From: Arthrobacter_N sp051262515
GTDB lineage: Bacteria; Actinomycetota; Actinomycetes; Actinomycetales; Micrococcaceae
Direction of reading: 5' to 3'
Assembly: GCF_051262515.1 (NCBI RefSeq)
Contig: NZ_JBIMER010000006.1
Coordinates: forward strand, 124,001-188,000
DNA: 64,000 nucleotides
Each line of letters begins with the position of its first letter. Within the stretch, counting starts at the first letter, position 1. The notes beneath the pieces were generated by a model, which did no database searches, was not told the DNA's origin, and saw only the letters and a program-made list of their open reading frames with translations. This document shows, piece by piece, positions 1 through 8,250 of this stretch. Both the position numbers and the translations under genes were made by a program.

Positions 1-1
1 G

Positions 2-232
2 CCGGTCCGCGTCGTCGAGGCCGCCGCGGCCGAACTTCTCGCGTTCACCCGCGACCGGCGCGGCGCCCTGCCCTTCATGCACCCCGGACGCGTGGACGTC
101 ATCGGGGCAGGCGCCCTGATCTGGCGCGCGATCCTGCGCCGGCTGGAATCGGAGACGGACGGTCGGATCCGGACCGCCGTGGCCAGCGAGCACGACATCC
201 TCGACGGTATCGCCCTCGGCTTGGCCACGTGA
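2..232 (+). CDS. Ppx/GppA family phosphatase, C-terminal fragment (runs off the left edge)
   Basis: Only the last 76 codons are present, in the frame that ends with TGA at 230-232. The fragment contains a GAGALIWRAI stretch followed by ASEHDILDGIAL. That tail is typical of the end of actinobacterial exopolyphosphatase / guanosine pentaphosphate phosphatase proteins, which act in polyphosphate and ppGpp turnover in the cytoplasm. The catalytic N-terminal ASKHA-like part lies outside the window, so activity cannot be judged. The stop overlaps the GTG of the following protease gene (GTGA), so the two genes are probably translationally coupled. Confidence 0.8.
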   Translation, partial: PVRVVEAAAAELLAFTRDRRGALPFMHPGRVDVIGAGALIWRAILRRLESETDGRIRTAVASEHDILDGIALGLAT

Positions 233-1707
233 GGCACCGCATTCGCCGCTCTGCCGCCATGGCGCTGGCGGCCGTTCTCGCCTCCGGCGCACTGCTGGCC
301 GCCCCCGCGTACGCCACCGTCGACCACGTCCGGGACAGCCAGTATTGGCTATCCGACTACGGGGTCAGGGACGCGTGGAAGGAGACGAAGGGCGAAGGCG
401 TGACGGTGGCGGTGATCGACACCGGCGTGGACGCGACGCACCCGGACATCACCGGGGCGGTTGTCGGCGGCGTCGACGTCTCCGGCAGCGGCGCCCCGGA
501 CGGAACCGAGCCGATCGGCGCCCTGCCCGAACACGGGACCCTCGTGTCCACCATGCTCGCCGGCCACGGCAACAACAAGGAAGCCGTTGCGCGCGCCAAG
601 GCGGAGTCGCAGCAGCAGGACATCGCCTGGAGGCGAGCCGTCGCCGACGCGAAGGAGAACGACGAGGAGCCGCCGGAAAAGCCGGAACCCCTTGAGGTCC
701 CCGCCCCCGGTCCCGGCCCCGACGGCATGATCGGCGTGGCCCCGGAGGCCAAGCTGTTGGCCGTCTCGCTGTGGCTGGGTTCGGAGAATCCGAGTGGCAT
801 CGAGGTCGACGAGCAGGTTCCGCGTGCCGTGAAGTGGGCCGTCGACCAGGGTGCCCAGGTGATCAACATGTCGTTGGGCTCGACGACACCCGACTGGCCG
901 TCGAGCTGGGACGAGGCATTCCTCTACGCCGAGCAGAACGACGTCGTTGTGGTCGCCGCGGCCGGCAACCGCGCCGGAGGGATGGAACAGGTGGGCGCGC
1001 CCGCCACCATACCGGGTGTGCTGACGGTCGCAGGTGTGGACAAACAGGGCGAAGCCAGTTTCGATTCGTCCACCCAGGGCATCAGCATCGGTGTCGCGGC
1101 GCCGGCGGATCCGCTCATCGGCGGTCTTCCGGGGGGCGGGTACGCCGACTGGTCGGGGACGTCCGGGGCGGCTCCCTTGGTCGCCGGGGTCGCGGCGTTG
1201 ATCCGGTCCAAGTACCCGGAGCTGAGCGCCCCCGAGGTCATCAACCGCATCCTGGCGACGGCGCGGGACGCGGGGGAGCCCGGCGCGGACAGCCTCTACG
1301 GCCACGGGCTGCTGGACGCCGCCGCCGCCGTTTCCGCGGACGTCGCGCCGGTGGGGGCCAATCCGCTGGGCACCATTGCGGAATGGATTCGGATCCACCG
1401 ACGGGGCCCGGCCGAGGCCCCGGCGCAGGCGCCGACCGCCAGCCCGGAGTCCGAATCAACGGTTCCGCCCGTGGCGGCGCCGACGCCGGTGGTTCCCGAG
1501 GTTCCCGGCGGCGCGCTTCCGGCTGTTCTGGTCCTCGGGTTCGGCGGATTGCTGGCCGTTGTCGCCGGCGCCGGCGCCATTCACGTCCTGCGTGTGCGCC
1601 GGGCCCGGATCAGGGGAAACGTCGACGACGGCGCGATCGCCACGCACGAATGGAGCGAGGCGGACAAGCGCCGCGATCCGTTCGACTATCTTCCCGAAAG
1701 TCGCTAG
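229..1707 (+). CDS. S8 (subtilisin-like) serine protease, membrane-anchored, mycosin-like
   Basis: The 492-residue protein has an Arg-rich n-region and a hydrophobic signal peptide with an Ala-rich cleavage region near residue 29. The S8 triad is visible: Asp64 in AVIDTGVD, His102 in EHGTLV, and Ser312 in SGTSGAAP. A charged, Lys/Glu-rich insertion at about residues 115-160 lies between His and Ser. After a Pro/Ala-rich linker there is one membrane segment at about 431-454 and a short basic cytoplasmic tail. This is the layout of mycosin-type proteases, which sit on the outer face of the membrane. No type VII secretion genes are in the window, so an ESX role is not supported here. GTG at 229 overlaps the upstream stop. 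Confidence 0.88.
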   Translation: MRHRIRRSAAMALAAVLASGALLAAPAYATVDHVRDSQYWLSDYGVRDAWKETKGEGVTVAVIDTGVDATHPDITGAVVGGVDVSGSGAPDGTEPIGALPEHGTLVSTMLAGHGNNKEAVARAKAESQQQDIAWRRAVADAKENDEEPPEKPEPLEVPAPGPGPDGMIGVAPEAKLLAVSLWLGSENPSGIEVDEQVPRAVKWAVDQGAQVINMSLGSTTPDWPSSWDEAFLYAEQNDVVVVAAAGNRAGGMEQVGAPATIPGVLTVAGVDKQGEASFDSSTQGISIGVAAPADPLIGGLPGGGYADWSGTSGAAPLVAGVAALIRSKYPELSAPEVINRILATARDAGEPGADSLYGHGLLDAAAAVSADVAPVGANPLGTIAEWIRIHRRGPAEAPAQAPTASPESESTVPPVAAPTPVVPEVPGGALPAVLVLGFGGLLAVVAGAGAIHVLRVRRARIRGNVDDGAIATHEWSEADKRRDPFDYLPESR

Positions 1708-1750
1708 TGAAGACTTTCACAATATCCTGATTTCGCGTACCATGGGTGGT

Positions 1751-3181
1751 ATGCCAAACACCCTCCAGCTTTCTGACCGTCCGCGCGTTCTCGTCGTTGG
1801 CGGCGGCTACGTCGGCCTCTATGTGGCCATGAAACTGCAGAAGAAGGTCCGCGCCCACGGTGGCATCGTGACCCTCGTCGATCCCCTTCCCTACATGACG
1901 TACCAGCCGTTCCTGCCCGAGGTGGCCGCGGGCCAGATCGAGGCGCGCCACGCCATCGTTTCCCACCGCATGCACCTCAAGCACACCGAGCTCGTCACTG
2001 GACGAGTCACCGCGATCGACCACGCAAACCGGAAGGCCGTCGTCGTGCCGACCGAGGGCGAGCCGATCGAGTTCGAGTACCGCGACGTCGTCGTGGCCGC
2101 CGGCGCGATCACCCGCACGTTCCCGATCCCGGGACTCGCGGAGACGGGGATCGGACTGAAGACCATCGAAGAGGCCGTGGCACTGCGCAACCAGATCCTG
2201 GAGCGCATCGAGTCGGCCTCGACGATGACCGACGCCGTCGCCCGCGAGCGCGCGCTGACGTTCGCCGTCGTCGGTGGCGGGTTCGCCGGCATCGAGGCGA
2301 TTACGGAGATCGAGGACATGGCGCGCGCCGCCGTCGCGCAGAACGACAGGATCGAAAACACGGAGCTTCGCTTCGTGATGATCGAGGCCATGGGCCGCAT
2401 CATGCCCGAGGTCACCGAGGCACAGGCCGAATGGGTCGTCGAGCACATGCGGTCGCGTGGCATCGAGGTCCTCCTCAACACCTCGCTCGCCAAGGCCGAG
2501 GGCGGGATCCTTGAACTGATGAACATGGCGGACAAGAGCCCCGGAGGCGTCTTCGGCGCGGACACGCTCATCTGGACCGCCGGAGTCCAGGCCAACCCCA
2601 TGGTCCGCTCCACCGACTTCAACATCGAGCCCCGCGGCCGTGTGACCGCCGGGGTGGATCTGCGAATCGTCGACGCCGAGGGCAACCCCGTCGAGGGAGC
2701 CTGGGCCGCGGGCGACGTGGCTGCGGTGCCGGATACGACCGGCGGGCTTCCGGACGGGACATGCGTGCCGAACGCACAGCACGCCGTGCGCCAGGCGAAG
2801 CTCCTGGCGAAGAACATCTACGCCGTTCGCTACGGCGTGGGGCGGATCAAGGACTACAAGCACCAGAACCTCGGCGCGGTCGCCGGATTCGGCGCCTGGA
2901 AGGGCGTGGCCAAGATCATGGGCGTCCACCTCAAGGGTGCGCCGGCCTGGGTGGCGCACCGCGGGTACCACGGCATGGCGATGCCGACGTTCGAGCGCAA
3001 GTTCCGCGTGGTGAGCGGATGGTTCCTCAGCCTGTTCTTCAACCGCGATACGACGCAGATCTTCGACCTGCAGACGCCGCGCCGCCAGTTCGTGGAGGCC
3101 GCGACGCCGAAGCCCAAGCAGGCCGAGAAGCCCAAGCCGGAGAACGCTGATAGGATCTCGGAGCCGACGACGGCAAAATAG
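1751..3181 (+). CDS. Type II NADH dehydrogenase (NDH-2), NAD(P)/FAD-dependent oxidoreductase
   Basis: This 476-residue flavoprotein passes electrons from NADH to quinone at the inner face of the membrane without pumping protons. It has two Rossmann motifs: VVGGGYVG near the N-terminus for FAD, and VVGGGFAG at about residue 175 for NADH. The C-terminal half has the AAGDVAAV FAD-contact motif, and a Lys/Pro-rich tail follows the region expected to touch the membrane. The reading frame stays open back to 1376, but that part overlaps the protease gene and is not protein-like. ATG 1742 is a possible alternative start three codons upstream; neither has a clear Shine-Dalgarno sequence. The gene stands alone and is followed by a strong hairpin. 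Confidence 0.9.
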   Translation: MPNTLQLSDRPRVLVVGGGYVGLYVAMKLQKKVRAHGGIVTLVDPLPYMTYQPFLPEVAAGQIEARHAIVSHRMHLKHTELVTGRVTAIDHANRKAVVVPTEGEPIEFEYRDVVVAAGAITRTFPIPGLAETGIGLKTIEEAVALRNQILERIESASTMTDAVARERALTFAVVGGGFAGIEAITEIEDMARAAVAQNDRIENTELRFVMIEAMGRIMPEVTEAQAEWVVEHMRSRGIEVLLNTSLAKAEGGILELMNMADKSPGGVFGADTLIWTAGVQANPMVRSTDFNIEPRGRVTAGVDLRIVDAEGNPVEGAWAAGDVAAVPDTTGGLPDGTCVPNAQHAVRQAKLLAKNIYAVRYGVGRIKDYKHQNLGAVAGFGAWKGVAKIMGVHLKGAPAWVAHRGYHGMAMPTFERKFRVVSGWFLSLFFNRDTTQIFDLQTPRRQFVEAATPKPKQAEKPKPENADRISEPTTAK

Positions 3182-3197
3182 CCGAAAGATCACTCCC

Positions 3198-3235
3198 GGC
3201 GGGGGCGGAACGGCAGGCGCCGTTCCGTCCCCGCC
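3198..3235 (+). terminator. Hairpin terminator after the NADH dehydrogenase gene
   Basis: A 17-base-pair stem (3198-3214 with 3219-3235, one G-U pair) closes a four-base loop. It starts 16 bases after the stop codon. No T-run follows, which is usual for GC-rich actinobacteria. Confidence 0.7.
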
Positions 3236-3268
3236 ATGCTTGCGGACCACGGTAGGATCTATCCGCAC

Positions 3269-3342
3269 GCCCCCATAGCCCAATTGGCAGAGGCAGGGGA
3301 CTTAAAATCCCTGTGTTGTCGGTTCGAGTCCGACTGGGGGTA
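3269..3342 (+). tRNA. tRNA-Leu(TAA), short variable region
   Basis: The 74-base cloverleaf has a 7-base-pair acceptor stem (3269-3275 with 3335-3341, the first pair G-U), a D arm with AATTGG, an anticodon loop CTTAAAA giving anticodon TAA, and a T arm GTCGG-TTCGAGT-CCGAC. The discriminator is A at 3342 and CCA is not encoded. TAA decodes UUA, a very rare codon in a genome of this GC content. Leucine tRNAs normally carry a long class II variable arm, but here only about five bases (GTGTT) separate the anticodon and T stems. A -10-like TAGGAT at 3253-3258 fits a start a few bases before the tRNA. Confidence 0.85.
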
Positions 3343-3427
3343 CAGGTTTATCGACCCGCGCCCCGGCATGTCCGGAGTCCAACCGGTCGGCCCGCCCACG
3401 AACCACCACCCCAATGAGGAGCTGTAC

Positions 3428-3730
3428 ATGGCCCAGGACTACGACGAGATGCGTCCGGACGTTGCCGAAGCGAGCAACGCGACACTGAAGACCGTCCAGA
3501 CGATGAACGCCCCCGACGCGCGAAGCATTTCGGCCGATTTGGACGAATCGGAGAACCTCGACGGCGTGACACTGCCGGGAGGGGAACCGTCCGACGAGGA
3601 ACTGGTGATCGCCGTGGTTCCCCAGGGTGACGACGAGTTCACCTGCGGTAGCTGCTTCCTGGTGCGCCACCGTTCCCAGATCGTCGGCGAGTCCGGCGGC
3701 ATGAGCATCTGCAGGGACTGCGACAGCTAG
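3428..3730 (+). CDS. DUF4193 family small acidic zinc-ribbon-like protein
   Basis: The 100-residue acidic protein has a C-terminal FTCGSCFLVRHRSQ segment and a final ICRDCDS. The two CxxC pairs are probably a zinc ribbon. The family is restricted to actinobacteria and has no established function that I know of. An AGGAG at 3417-3421 sits seven bases before the ATG and fixes the start; the longer reading frame from 3236 runs through the tRNA and is not real. It probably has its own or a shared tRNA promoter and ends at a hairpin. Confidence 0.85.
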   Translation: MAQDYDEMRPDVAEASNATLKTVQTMNAPDARSISADLDESENLDGVTLPGGEPSDEELVIAVVPQGDDEFTCGSCFLVRHRSQIVGESGGMSICRDCDS

Positions 3731-3746
3731 ACGAGTGCAAAACCAT

Positions 3747-3778
3747 GGGCGTGACCGGCTCTCTCGCCGGCCGCGCCC
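3747..3778 (+). terminator. Hairpin terminator after the DUF4193 gene
   Basis: A 13-base-pair arm pair (3747-3759 with 3766-3778, one G-U and one A-C mismatch) around a six-base TC-rich loop, 16 bases after the stop codon. Confidence 0.6.
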
Positions 3779-3861
3779 GTTGTCGTATCTGGACCGGTTT
3801 CCGGACCGGATGTTCCCTCGCAGGCAGAAAACAGGTGACTTCTGAAGCGAATGTGAGTGAC

Positions 3862-3877
3862 GTTACAAGGATGTAAC
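3862..3877. promoter_or_regulatory. Perfect inverted repeat upstream of the substrate-binding lipoprotein gene
   Basis: GTTACA-AGGA-TGTAAC is a perfect 6-4-6 inverted repeat, 109 bases before the ATG at 3986 and just upstream of a locally AT-rich, promoter-like stretch (3888-3935). It looks like a dimeric regulator site. The regulator is unknown. Confidence 0.5.
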
Positions 3878-3985
3878 AAAAAACCCTTACGGCGGCCTGC
3901 TTTCTGGACTACTTTCTAGTAATCAGGAAACCCTGAGACATGCATCACAGAGCCCATCACGCTCTTTGCCGAGGAGAAGACCCAT

Positions 3986-5236
3986 ATGACTGCATCCAAC
4001 GATGCCCGCTTTGCCCGCGGTGCCAAGTTCCTGGCTGCCGGCGCGGCGATCGCGTTGATGGCCACCGCCTGTGGTGGCGGCGCATCCACCAGCGACACGT
4101 CCGAGGAGTCGGACGCTGCGCTCAAGATAGGTTCCCTGTTGCCCACCACGGGCGCTCTGGCCTTCCTCGGCCCCCCGGAAATCGCCGGCGTGAACCTGGC
4201 CATCAAGGAAATCAACGAGGCGGGCGGGGTCAACGACAAGGACGTCGAGGTGATCCACCGCGACTCGGGAGACACCACGACCAACATCGCGACGCAGTCC
4301 ACCACCGACATGCTGGGCCAGGGCGTGTCCGCCATTATCGGGGCCGCATCCTCCGGTGTCTCCAAGACGGTCATCAACCAGATCACCGGCGCAGGCGTCA
4401 TCCACTTCTCGCCCGCCAACACTTCGCCGGACTTCACGGACTGGGACGACGACAACCTGTATTGGCGCACCGCCCCGTCGGATGTCATGCAGGGCAAGAT
4501 CCTCGGCAACTTCATGGTGAGCCAGGGCGCGGCCAACGTCGGCATGATCGTGCTCAACGACGCGTACGGCACCGGCCTGGCGACCAACATCAAGGAATCG
4601 GTGGAGGGCGCGGGCGGCACCATCGTCGCCGAGTCGATGTTCAACGAGGGCGACTCGCAGTTCTCCTCGCAGGTGGACGACGTCGTCGCGGCAAACCCCG
4701 ACGCGATTGCGATCATCTCCTTCGACCAGTCGAAGTCGATCGTCCCGCTGCTCGTCCAGAAGGGCGTCACGCCGGACCAGATGTACTTCGTCGACGGAAA
4801 CCTGTCCGACTACTCGAAGGACTTCGACAAGGGAACGCTGGAGGGCGCCTACGGCACCCAGCCCGGTTCCTTCGCCAAGGACGACTTCAAGGAGCGCCTG
4901 GCCGAGATCGACGACTCGCTCGAGGTCTGGAACTACGCGGGCGAGTCCTACGACGCGACGAACCTGGTGGCCCTTGCCGCCGTGGCCGCCGGATCCACCG
5001 ACGGCAAGGCCGTCGCGGAGAAGCTGCAGGAAGTCTCGGTCGAAGGCGAAAAGTGCAACGACTTCGCGTCCTGCAAGACGCTGCTCGACGCCGGAACCGA
5101 CATCGACTACGACGGCATCTCCGGTCCGATCAGCTTCTCCGAAAAGGGTGACGTCTCGGAGGGCATCATGGGCATCTACCAGTACGACGAGAACAACGTT
5201 CCGCAGCCGTCGAAGGAAGAGGCAGGGGCGGTCTAA
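3986..5236 (+). CDS. Branched-chain amino acid type ABC transporter substrate-binding lipoprotein
   Basis: The 416-residue protein begins with a lipoprotein signal whose lipobox LMATAC puts the lipidated cysteine at residue 29, followed by a Gly/Ser/Asp-rich tether. The rest is a Leu/Ile/Val-type periplasmic-binding fold (peripla_BP_6): IGSLLPTTGALAFLG at the start of the mature domain, GAASSGVSKTVINQ, and RTAPSDVMQG. It would sit on the outer face of the membrane and deliver ligand to the LivHMGF complex, encoded on the opposite strand 160 bases downstream. The ligand cannot be read from sequence: amino acids are usual, but urea or amide binders share this fold. AGGAGA at 3970-3975 supports the ATG at 3986. 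Confidence 0.9.
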   Translation: MTASNDARFARGAKFLAAGAAIALMATACGGGASTSDTSEESDAALKIGSLLPTTGALAFLGPPEIAGVNLAIKEINEAGGVNDKDVEVIHRDSGDTTTNIATQSTTDMLGQGVSAIIGAASSGVSKTVINQITGAGVIHFSPANTSPDFTDWDDDNLYWRTAPSDVMQGKILGNFMVSQGAANVGMIVLNDAYGTGLATNIKESVEGAGGTIVAESMFNEGDSQFSSQVDDVVAANPDAIAIISFDQSKSIVPLLVQKGVTPDQMYFVDGNLSDYSKDFDKGTLEGAYGTQPGSFAKDDFKERLAEIDDSLEVWNYAGESYDATNLVALAAVAAGSTDGKAVAEKLQEVSVEGEKCNDFASCKTLLDAGTDIDYDGISGPISFSEKGDVSEGIMGIYQYDENNVPQPSKEEAGAV

Positions 5237-5257
5237 CGCACGAACACCCGCACCATC

Positions 5258-5296
5258 CGGAGGGCCCGCCGCAGGGGGAAAGCGGCGGGCCCTCCG
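5258..5296 (+). terminator. Strong hairpin terminator after the substrate-binding gene
   Basis: Fifteen perfect base pairs (5258-5272 with 5282-5296) around a purine-rich nine-base loop, 22 bases beyond the stop codon. It is separate from the hairpin serving the convergent operon. Confidence 0.8.
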
Positions 5297-5340
5297 CGTT
5301 GGCGGCTGACGCGCAAACCGCTCTGGTGCCCCCACGGGAA

Positions 5341-5373
5341 CGGCCGCCGCACCCCAAGGGAGTGCGGCGGCCG
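5341..5373 (-). terminator. Hairpin terminator at the end of the liv operon
   Basis: Twelve perfect base pairs (5341-5352 with 5362-5373) with a nine-base loop, 27 bases beyond the livF stop on the minus strand. Two distinct hairpins therefore separate the convergent transport genes. Confidence 0.7.
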
Positions 5374-5399
5374 CGTTCGTTGCGGAGGGCTTCGGACGG

Positions 5400-6185
5400 C
5401 TACTTGTCGCCGTTCGCCACCTTGTCCGCGAGGTCGCCCAGATAGAGTTCGATGACCTTCGGATCCTTCATGAGGTCCCGCCCGGTGCCCGTGTAGGCAT
5501 CCTTGCCCTGGTCCAGGACGTAGGCGCGATCGCAGATCTGCAGGCAGCGACGCGCGTTCTGCTCGACCATGATGACGCTGACCCCGGCGCGGTTGATCTC
5601 GTGGACCCTCAGGAACGTCTCGTCCTGCTTGACGGGGGAGAGCCCCGCCGACGGCTCGTCGAGCAACAACACCGCCGGATCCATCATCAGCGCGCGACCC
5701 ATTGCCACCATCTGACGCTCTCCACCGGAAAGCGATCCGGCGCGCTGGGCGCGGCGTTTGCCCAGTTCGGGGAAGAGCGACGCGACAAAGTCGAATCGCT
5801 CGGAGAAGTCCTTCGGGCGCTGGTACATGCCCATTTGGAGGTTCTCCTCGATGGTCAGCGTCTGAAACACGTTGTTGGTCTGCGGGACGAATCCGATGCC
5901 GCGGGCCACGAGCCGGTTGGCCTTGAGTCCCGTCAGATCCTGCCCCCGGACCACGACGGATCCGGAATGGACCTTGACGAGTCCGAACATGGCCTTCAGG
6001 AGCGTCGACTTCCCGGCCCCGTTGGGTCCGATGATGCCGATCAACTCGCCCTGGCGGGCCTCGATGCTGCACCCGTTGAGGATGTTCACCCCCGGCAGGT
6101 ACCCGGCGACCAGGTCCGTCACGGTCACGACCGCGTCGGAGTCCTGGGCGCGCGCGGCCTCCGAGTTGCCCTGGTGCCTGGTCAT
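5400..6185 (-). CDS. livF: ABC transporter ATP-binding protein LivF
   Basis: The 261-residue nucleotide-binding subunit energises uptake through the LivH/LivM channel. It has Walker A GPNGAGKST, signature LSGGERQ, Walker B LLLDEPSAGLSP and a short LivF-type C-terminus ending in IELYLGDLADKV. ATG 6185 overlaps the livG stop (ATGA), so it is translationally coupled and is the last gene of the livH-livM-livG-livF operon. The longer frame extending upstream inside livG is an artefact. Confidence 0.93.
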   Translation of the reverse strand: MTRHQGNSEAARAQDSDAVVTVTDLVAGYLPGVNILNGCSIEARQGELIGIIGPNGAGKSTLLKAMFGLVKVHSGSVVVRGQDLTGLKANRLVARGIGFVPQTNNVFQTLTIEENLQMGMYQRPKDFSERFDFVASLFPELGKRRAQRAGSLSGGERQMVAMGRALMMDPAVLLLDEPSAGLSPVKQDETFLRVHEINRAGVSVIMVEQNARRCLQICDRAYVLDQGKDAYTGTGRDLMKDPKVIELYLGDLADKVANGDK

Positions 6186-7264
6186 CGCTTGCCCTCCGTG
6201 GAATCGTCCTGCGTGTCGTCTGTTCGTCCCTCGGGGGTGGCGGATCGCCCGCCGGGGGAGGCGTCCGAGCCGGAGGGTCCGGGGAGGATTCGGGCATCCT
6301 GGGTTCCGATCACCGACTCCTCGTCGGCCGCGAGCTGTTCCTCCAGCACCTCGGCGCCGTGCTCCGAACCCAGATCGACGTCGTGGTGGGCGCCGAGATA
6401 GGCGTCGATGACGGCCTTGTCCTGCATGACTTCGGCGGGCGGACCCTCCGCGACGACGCGTCCCTCCGCCATGACGACGACCCAGTCCGCGATGTGGCGG
6501 ACCACGTGCATGTCGTGTTCCACGAACAGCACGGTCATTCCTTCGCCCTTGAGGTTCTTGATGTGGTCCAGCAGGGACTGGGTCAGAGCCGGGTTGACGC
6601 CGGCCATGGGCTCGTCCAACATGACCAGCCGTGGGTTGGTCATCAGGGAACGGGCCATCTCCAGGAGTTTGCGCTGTCCGCCCGAGAGGGAGGCCGCGTA
6701 GTCGGTGCGCTTCGTGTCCAGCTTGAACTTCGCCAGCAGCCCGTCGGCCGTCGTCGTGATCTCCTTTTCGCGGTTCCGCCACAGGCCGGCGAACAGGGCC
6801 TTGGCAAGGCTCTCGCCCGGTTGCCGGTCCGCGCCGAGGCGCATGTTCTCGATGACGGTGAGCTTGCCCATGACCTTGGTCAGCTGGAACGTGCGGACCA
6901 TGCCCATGCGCGCCACCTTGTGCGGGGCGACGCCGGCGAGCTTGCGGCCGTCGAACTCCCAGTCGCCGCTGTTCGGGACGTCGAAGCCGGTCAACAGGTT
7001 GAAGAGCGTCGTCTTGCCCGCGCCGTTGGGGCCGATCAGTGCGGTGATCTTGTGCCGGGGGATCTCCAGATAGTCGACGTCGACGGCCTTGAGCGCCCCG
7101 AACGAGCGCGTGACGTTTCGGGCGACCAGGATGGGGTCGCGCTTGGCGCACCCGGGGCCGGCCGGGCCGGTGGCGATGGGCCGGCTGTCGGTCATGTGGT
7201 TGTCGTCGGTGAGGGTTGCGCCGTGGTCCCGGGGGGATCCGGCCGGTTGTGCGGCGTGGCTCAT
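6182..7264 (-). CDS. livG: ABC transporter ATP-binding protein LivG with an acidic C-terminal extension
   Basis: At 360 residues it is about 100 longer than a usual LivG. It has Walker A GPNGAGKTT, signature LSGGQRK and Walker B MLDEPMAGVNP, followed by the H-loop VEHDMHVV. An N-terminal extension of about 40 residues and an unusual acidic, Ser/Gly-rich tail of about 70 residues (from about 290) flank the ATPase. The tail is low complexity and probably disordered. ATG 7264 overlaps the livM stop (ATGA) and has AAGGAG 11 bases upstream; a second ATG 22 codons downstream is an alternative. It pairs with LivF. Confidence 0.9.
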   Translation of the reverse strand: MSHAAQPAGSPRDHGATLTDDNHMTDSRPIATGPAGPGCAKRDPILVARNVTRSFGALKAVDVDYLEIPRHKITALIGPNGAGKTTLFNLLTGFDVPNSGDWEFDGRKLAGVAPHKVARMGMVRTFQLTKVMGKLTVIENMRLGADRQPGESLAKALFAGLWRNREKEITTTADGLLAKFKLDTKRTDYAASLSGGQRKLLEMARSLMTNPRLVMLDEPMAGVNPALTQSLLDHIKNLKGEGMTVLFVEHDMHVVRHIADWVVVMAEGRVVAEGPPAEVMQDKAVIDAYLGAHHDVDLGSEHGAEVLEEQLAADEESVIGTQDARILPGPSGSDASPGGRSATPEGRTDDTQDDSTEGKR

Positions 7265-8241
7265 GCGAATGCCAGCTCCTTCTTGTTGCCGAGGATTCCC
7301 TGCGGACGGAAGACCATTAGTGCCATCAGCGCCACGCCCACGAGGATGTAGCGCAACTGCCCGGCTTGGGCGGCGCTCAGGAACGTGATGACGTCCGCCT
7401 GGATCAGACCCAGCAGAATGCCCTGCGTCAGCGAGAGCACGACCCAGAAGATCATTGCCCCGATCACGGATCCGAAGACCGTGGCCATGCCGCCGAGCAG
7501 CAGGGCCGTCCAGAGGAAGAACGTCAGTTCCGTGCCGTAGTTGGCCGGTTGTACGGCCCCGGTCGGCAGCGTGAAGATGATGCCCGCCAGCGAGCCGAAG
7601 ATGCCGCCGATGATCAGCGCCTGCATCTTGTAGACGAACACGTTCTTGCCCAGGGAGCGAACGGCGTCCTCGTCCTCGCGGATGCCCTTGAGGACGCGTC
7701 CCCACGGGCTGCGCATCAGCAGCATGACAATGCCGGCACACAGGAGCACAACCGTCCATGCCACCAGTGTGATCCACAGGCTGCGATCGTTGAAGCGCAG
7801 GGGGCCGAGATTGTAGGATCCGGCCGTGAACGGACTCATCGCGTAGAACGTCCGCTCGAAGGACGCGAGGCCGTTGGCGGATCCCGTGACCCTGGTGAGG
7901 GAGTTGGTCGTCACCACATAGCGGACGATCTCCGCCGCCGCGATGGTCACGATGGCAAGGTAGTCCGCCCGGAGCCGGAGCGTGGGTATGCCGAGCAGCA
8001 GGGCGAAGACCACCGAGCAGCCGATGGCCGCGAGCACCGCGACGAAGAGCGGCGCGTCGAAGGTCAGCGTGGAGATGGCGAAGCCGTAGGCGCCCACGGC
8101 CATGAAGCCGGCCTGGCCGAAGTTCAGCAGGCCGCCGTAGCCGAAGTGCACGGCGAGTCCGAGCGCGCCAAGTGCGTAGGCGGCCGTTTGCGGGCTGACG
8201 ATCTCGCCGAGGGCGTTTCCGAAGATGGTTGCGAAGTCCAT
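7261..8241 (-). CDS. livM: Branched-chain amino acid ABC transporter permease LivM
   Basis: The 326-residue integral membrane protein has about nine hydrophobic segments and the LivM-type motifs NFGQAGFMAVGAYG near the N-terminus and GIREDEDAVRSLGKN in the cytoplasmic loop that contacts the ATPases. It forms the membrane channel with LivH. It ends PQGILGNKKELAFA, a common permease tail. The start lies nine bases after the livH stop and the stop overlaps livG. Confidence 0.92.
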   Translation of the reverse strand: MDFATIFGNALGEIVSPQTAAYALGALGLAVHFGYGGLLNFGQAGFMAVGAYGFAISTLTFDAPLFVAVLAAIGCSVVFALLLGIPTLRLRADYLAIVTIAAAEIVRYVVTTNSLTRVTGSANGLASFERTFYAMSPFTAGSYNLGPLRFNDRSLWITLVAWTVVLLCAGIVMLLMRSPWGRVLKGIREDEDAVRSLGKNVFVYKMQALIIGGIFGSLAGIIFTLPTGAVQPANYGTELTFFLWTALLLGGMATVFGSVIGAMIFWVVLSLTQGILLGLIQADVITFLSAAQAGQLRYILVGVALMALMVFRPQGILGNKKELAFA

Positions 8242-8250
8242 GGTTTTCTC

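Noticed and set aside
229..1707. Type VII secretion role for the mycosin-like protease
   Set aside because: No EccB/C/D/E, WXG100 or EspG gene lies nearby, so the resemblance is limited to the protease architecture.
1376..1750. N-terminal extension of the NADH dehydrogenase frame
   Set aside because: It overlaps the protease gene, is Arg/Pro-rich out-of-frame sequence, and the homologous protein starts at MPNTLQ.
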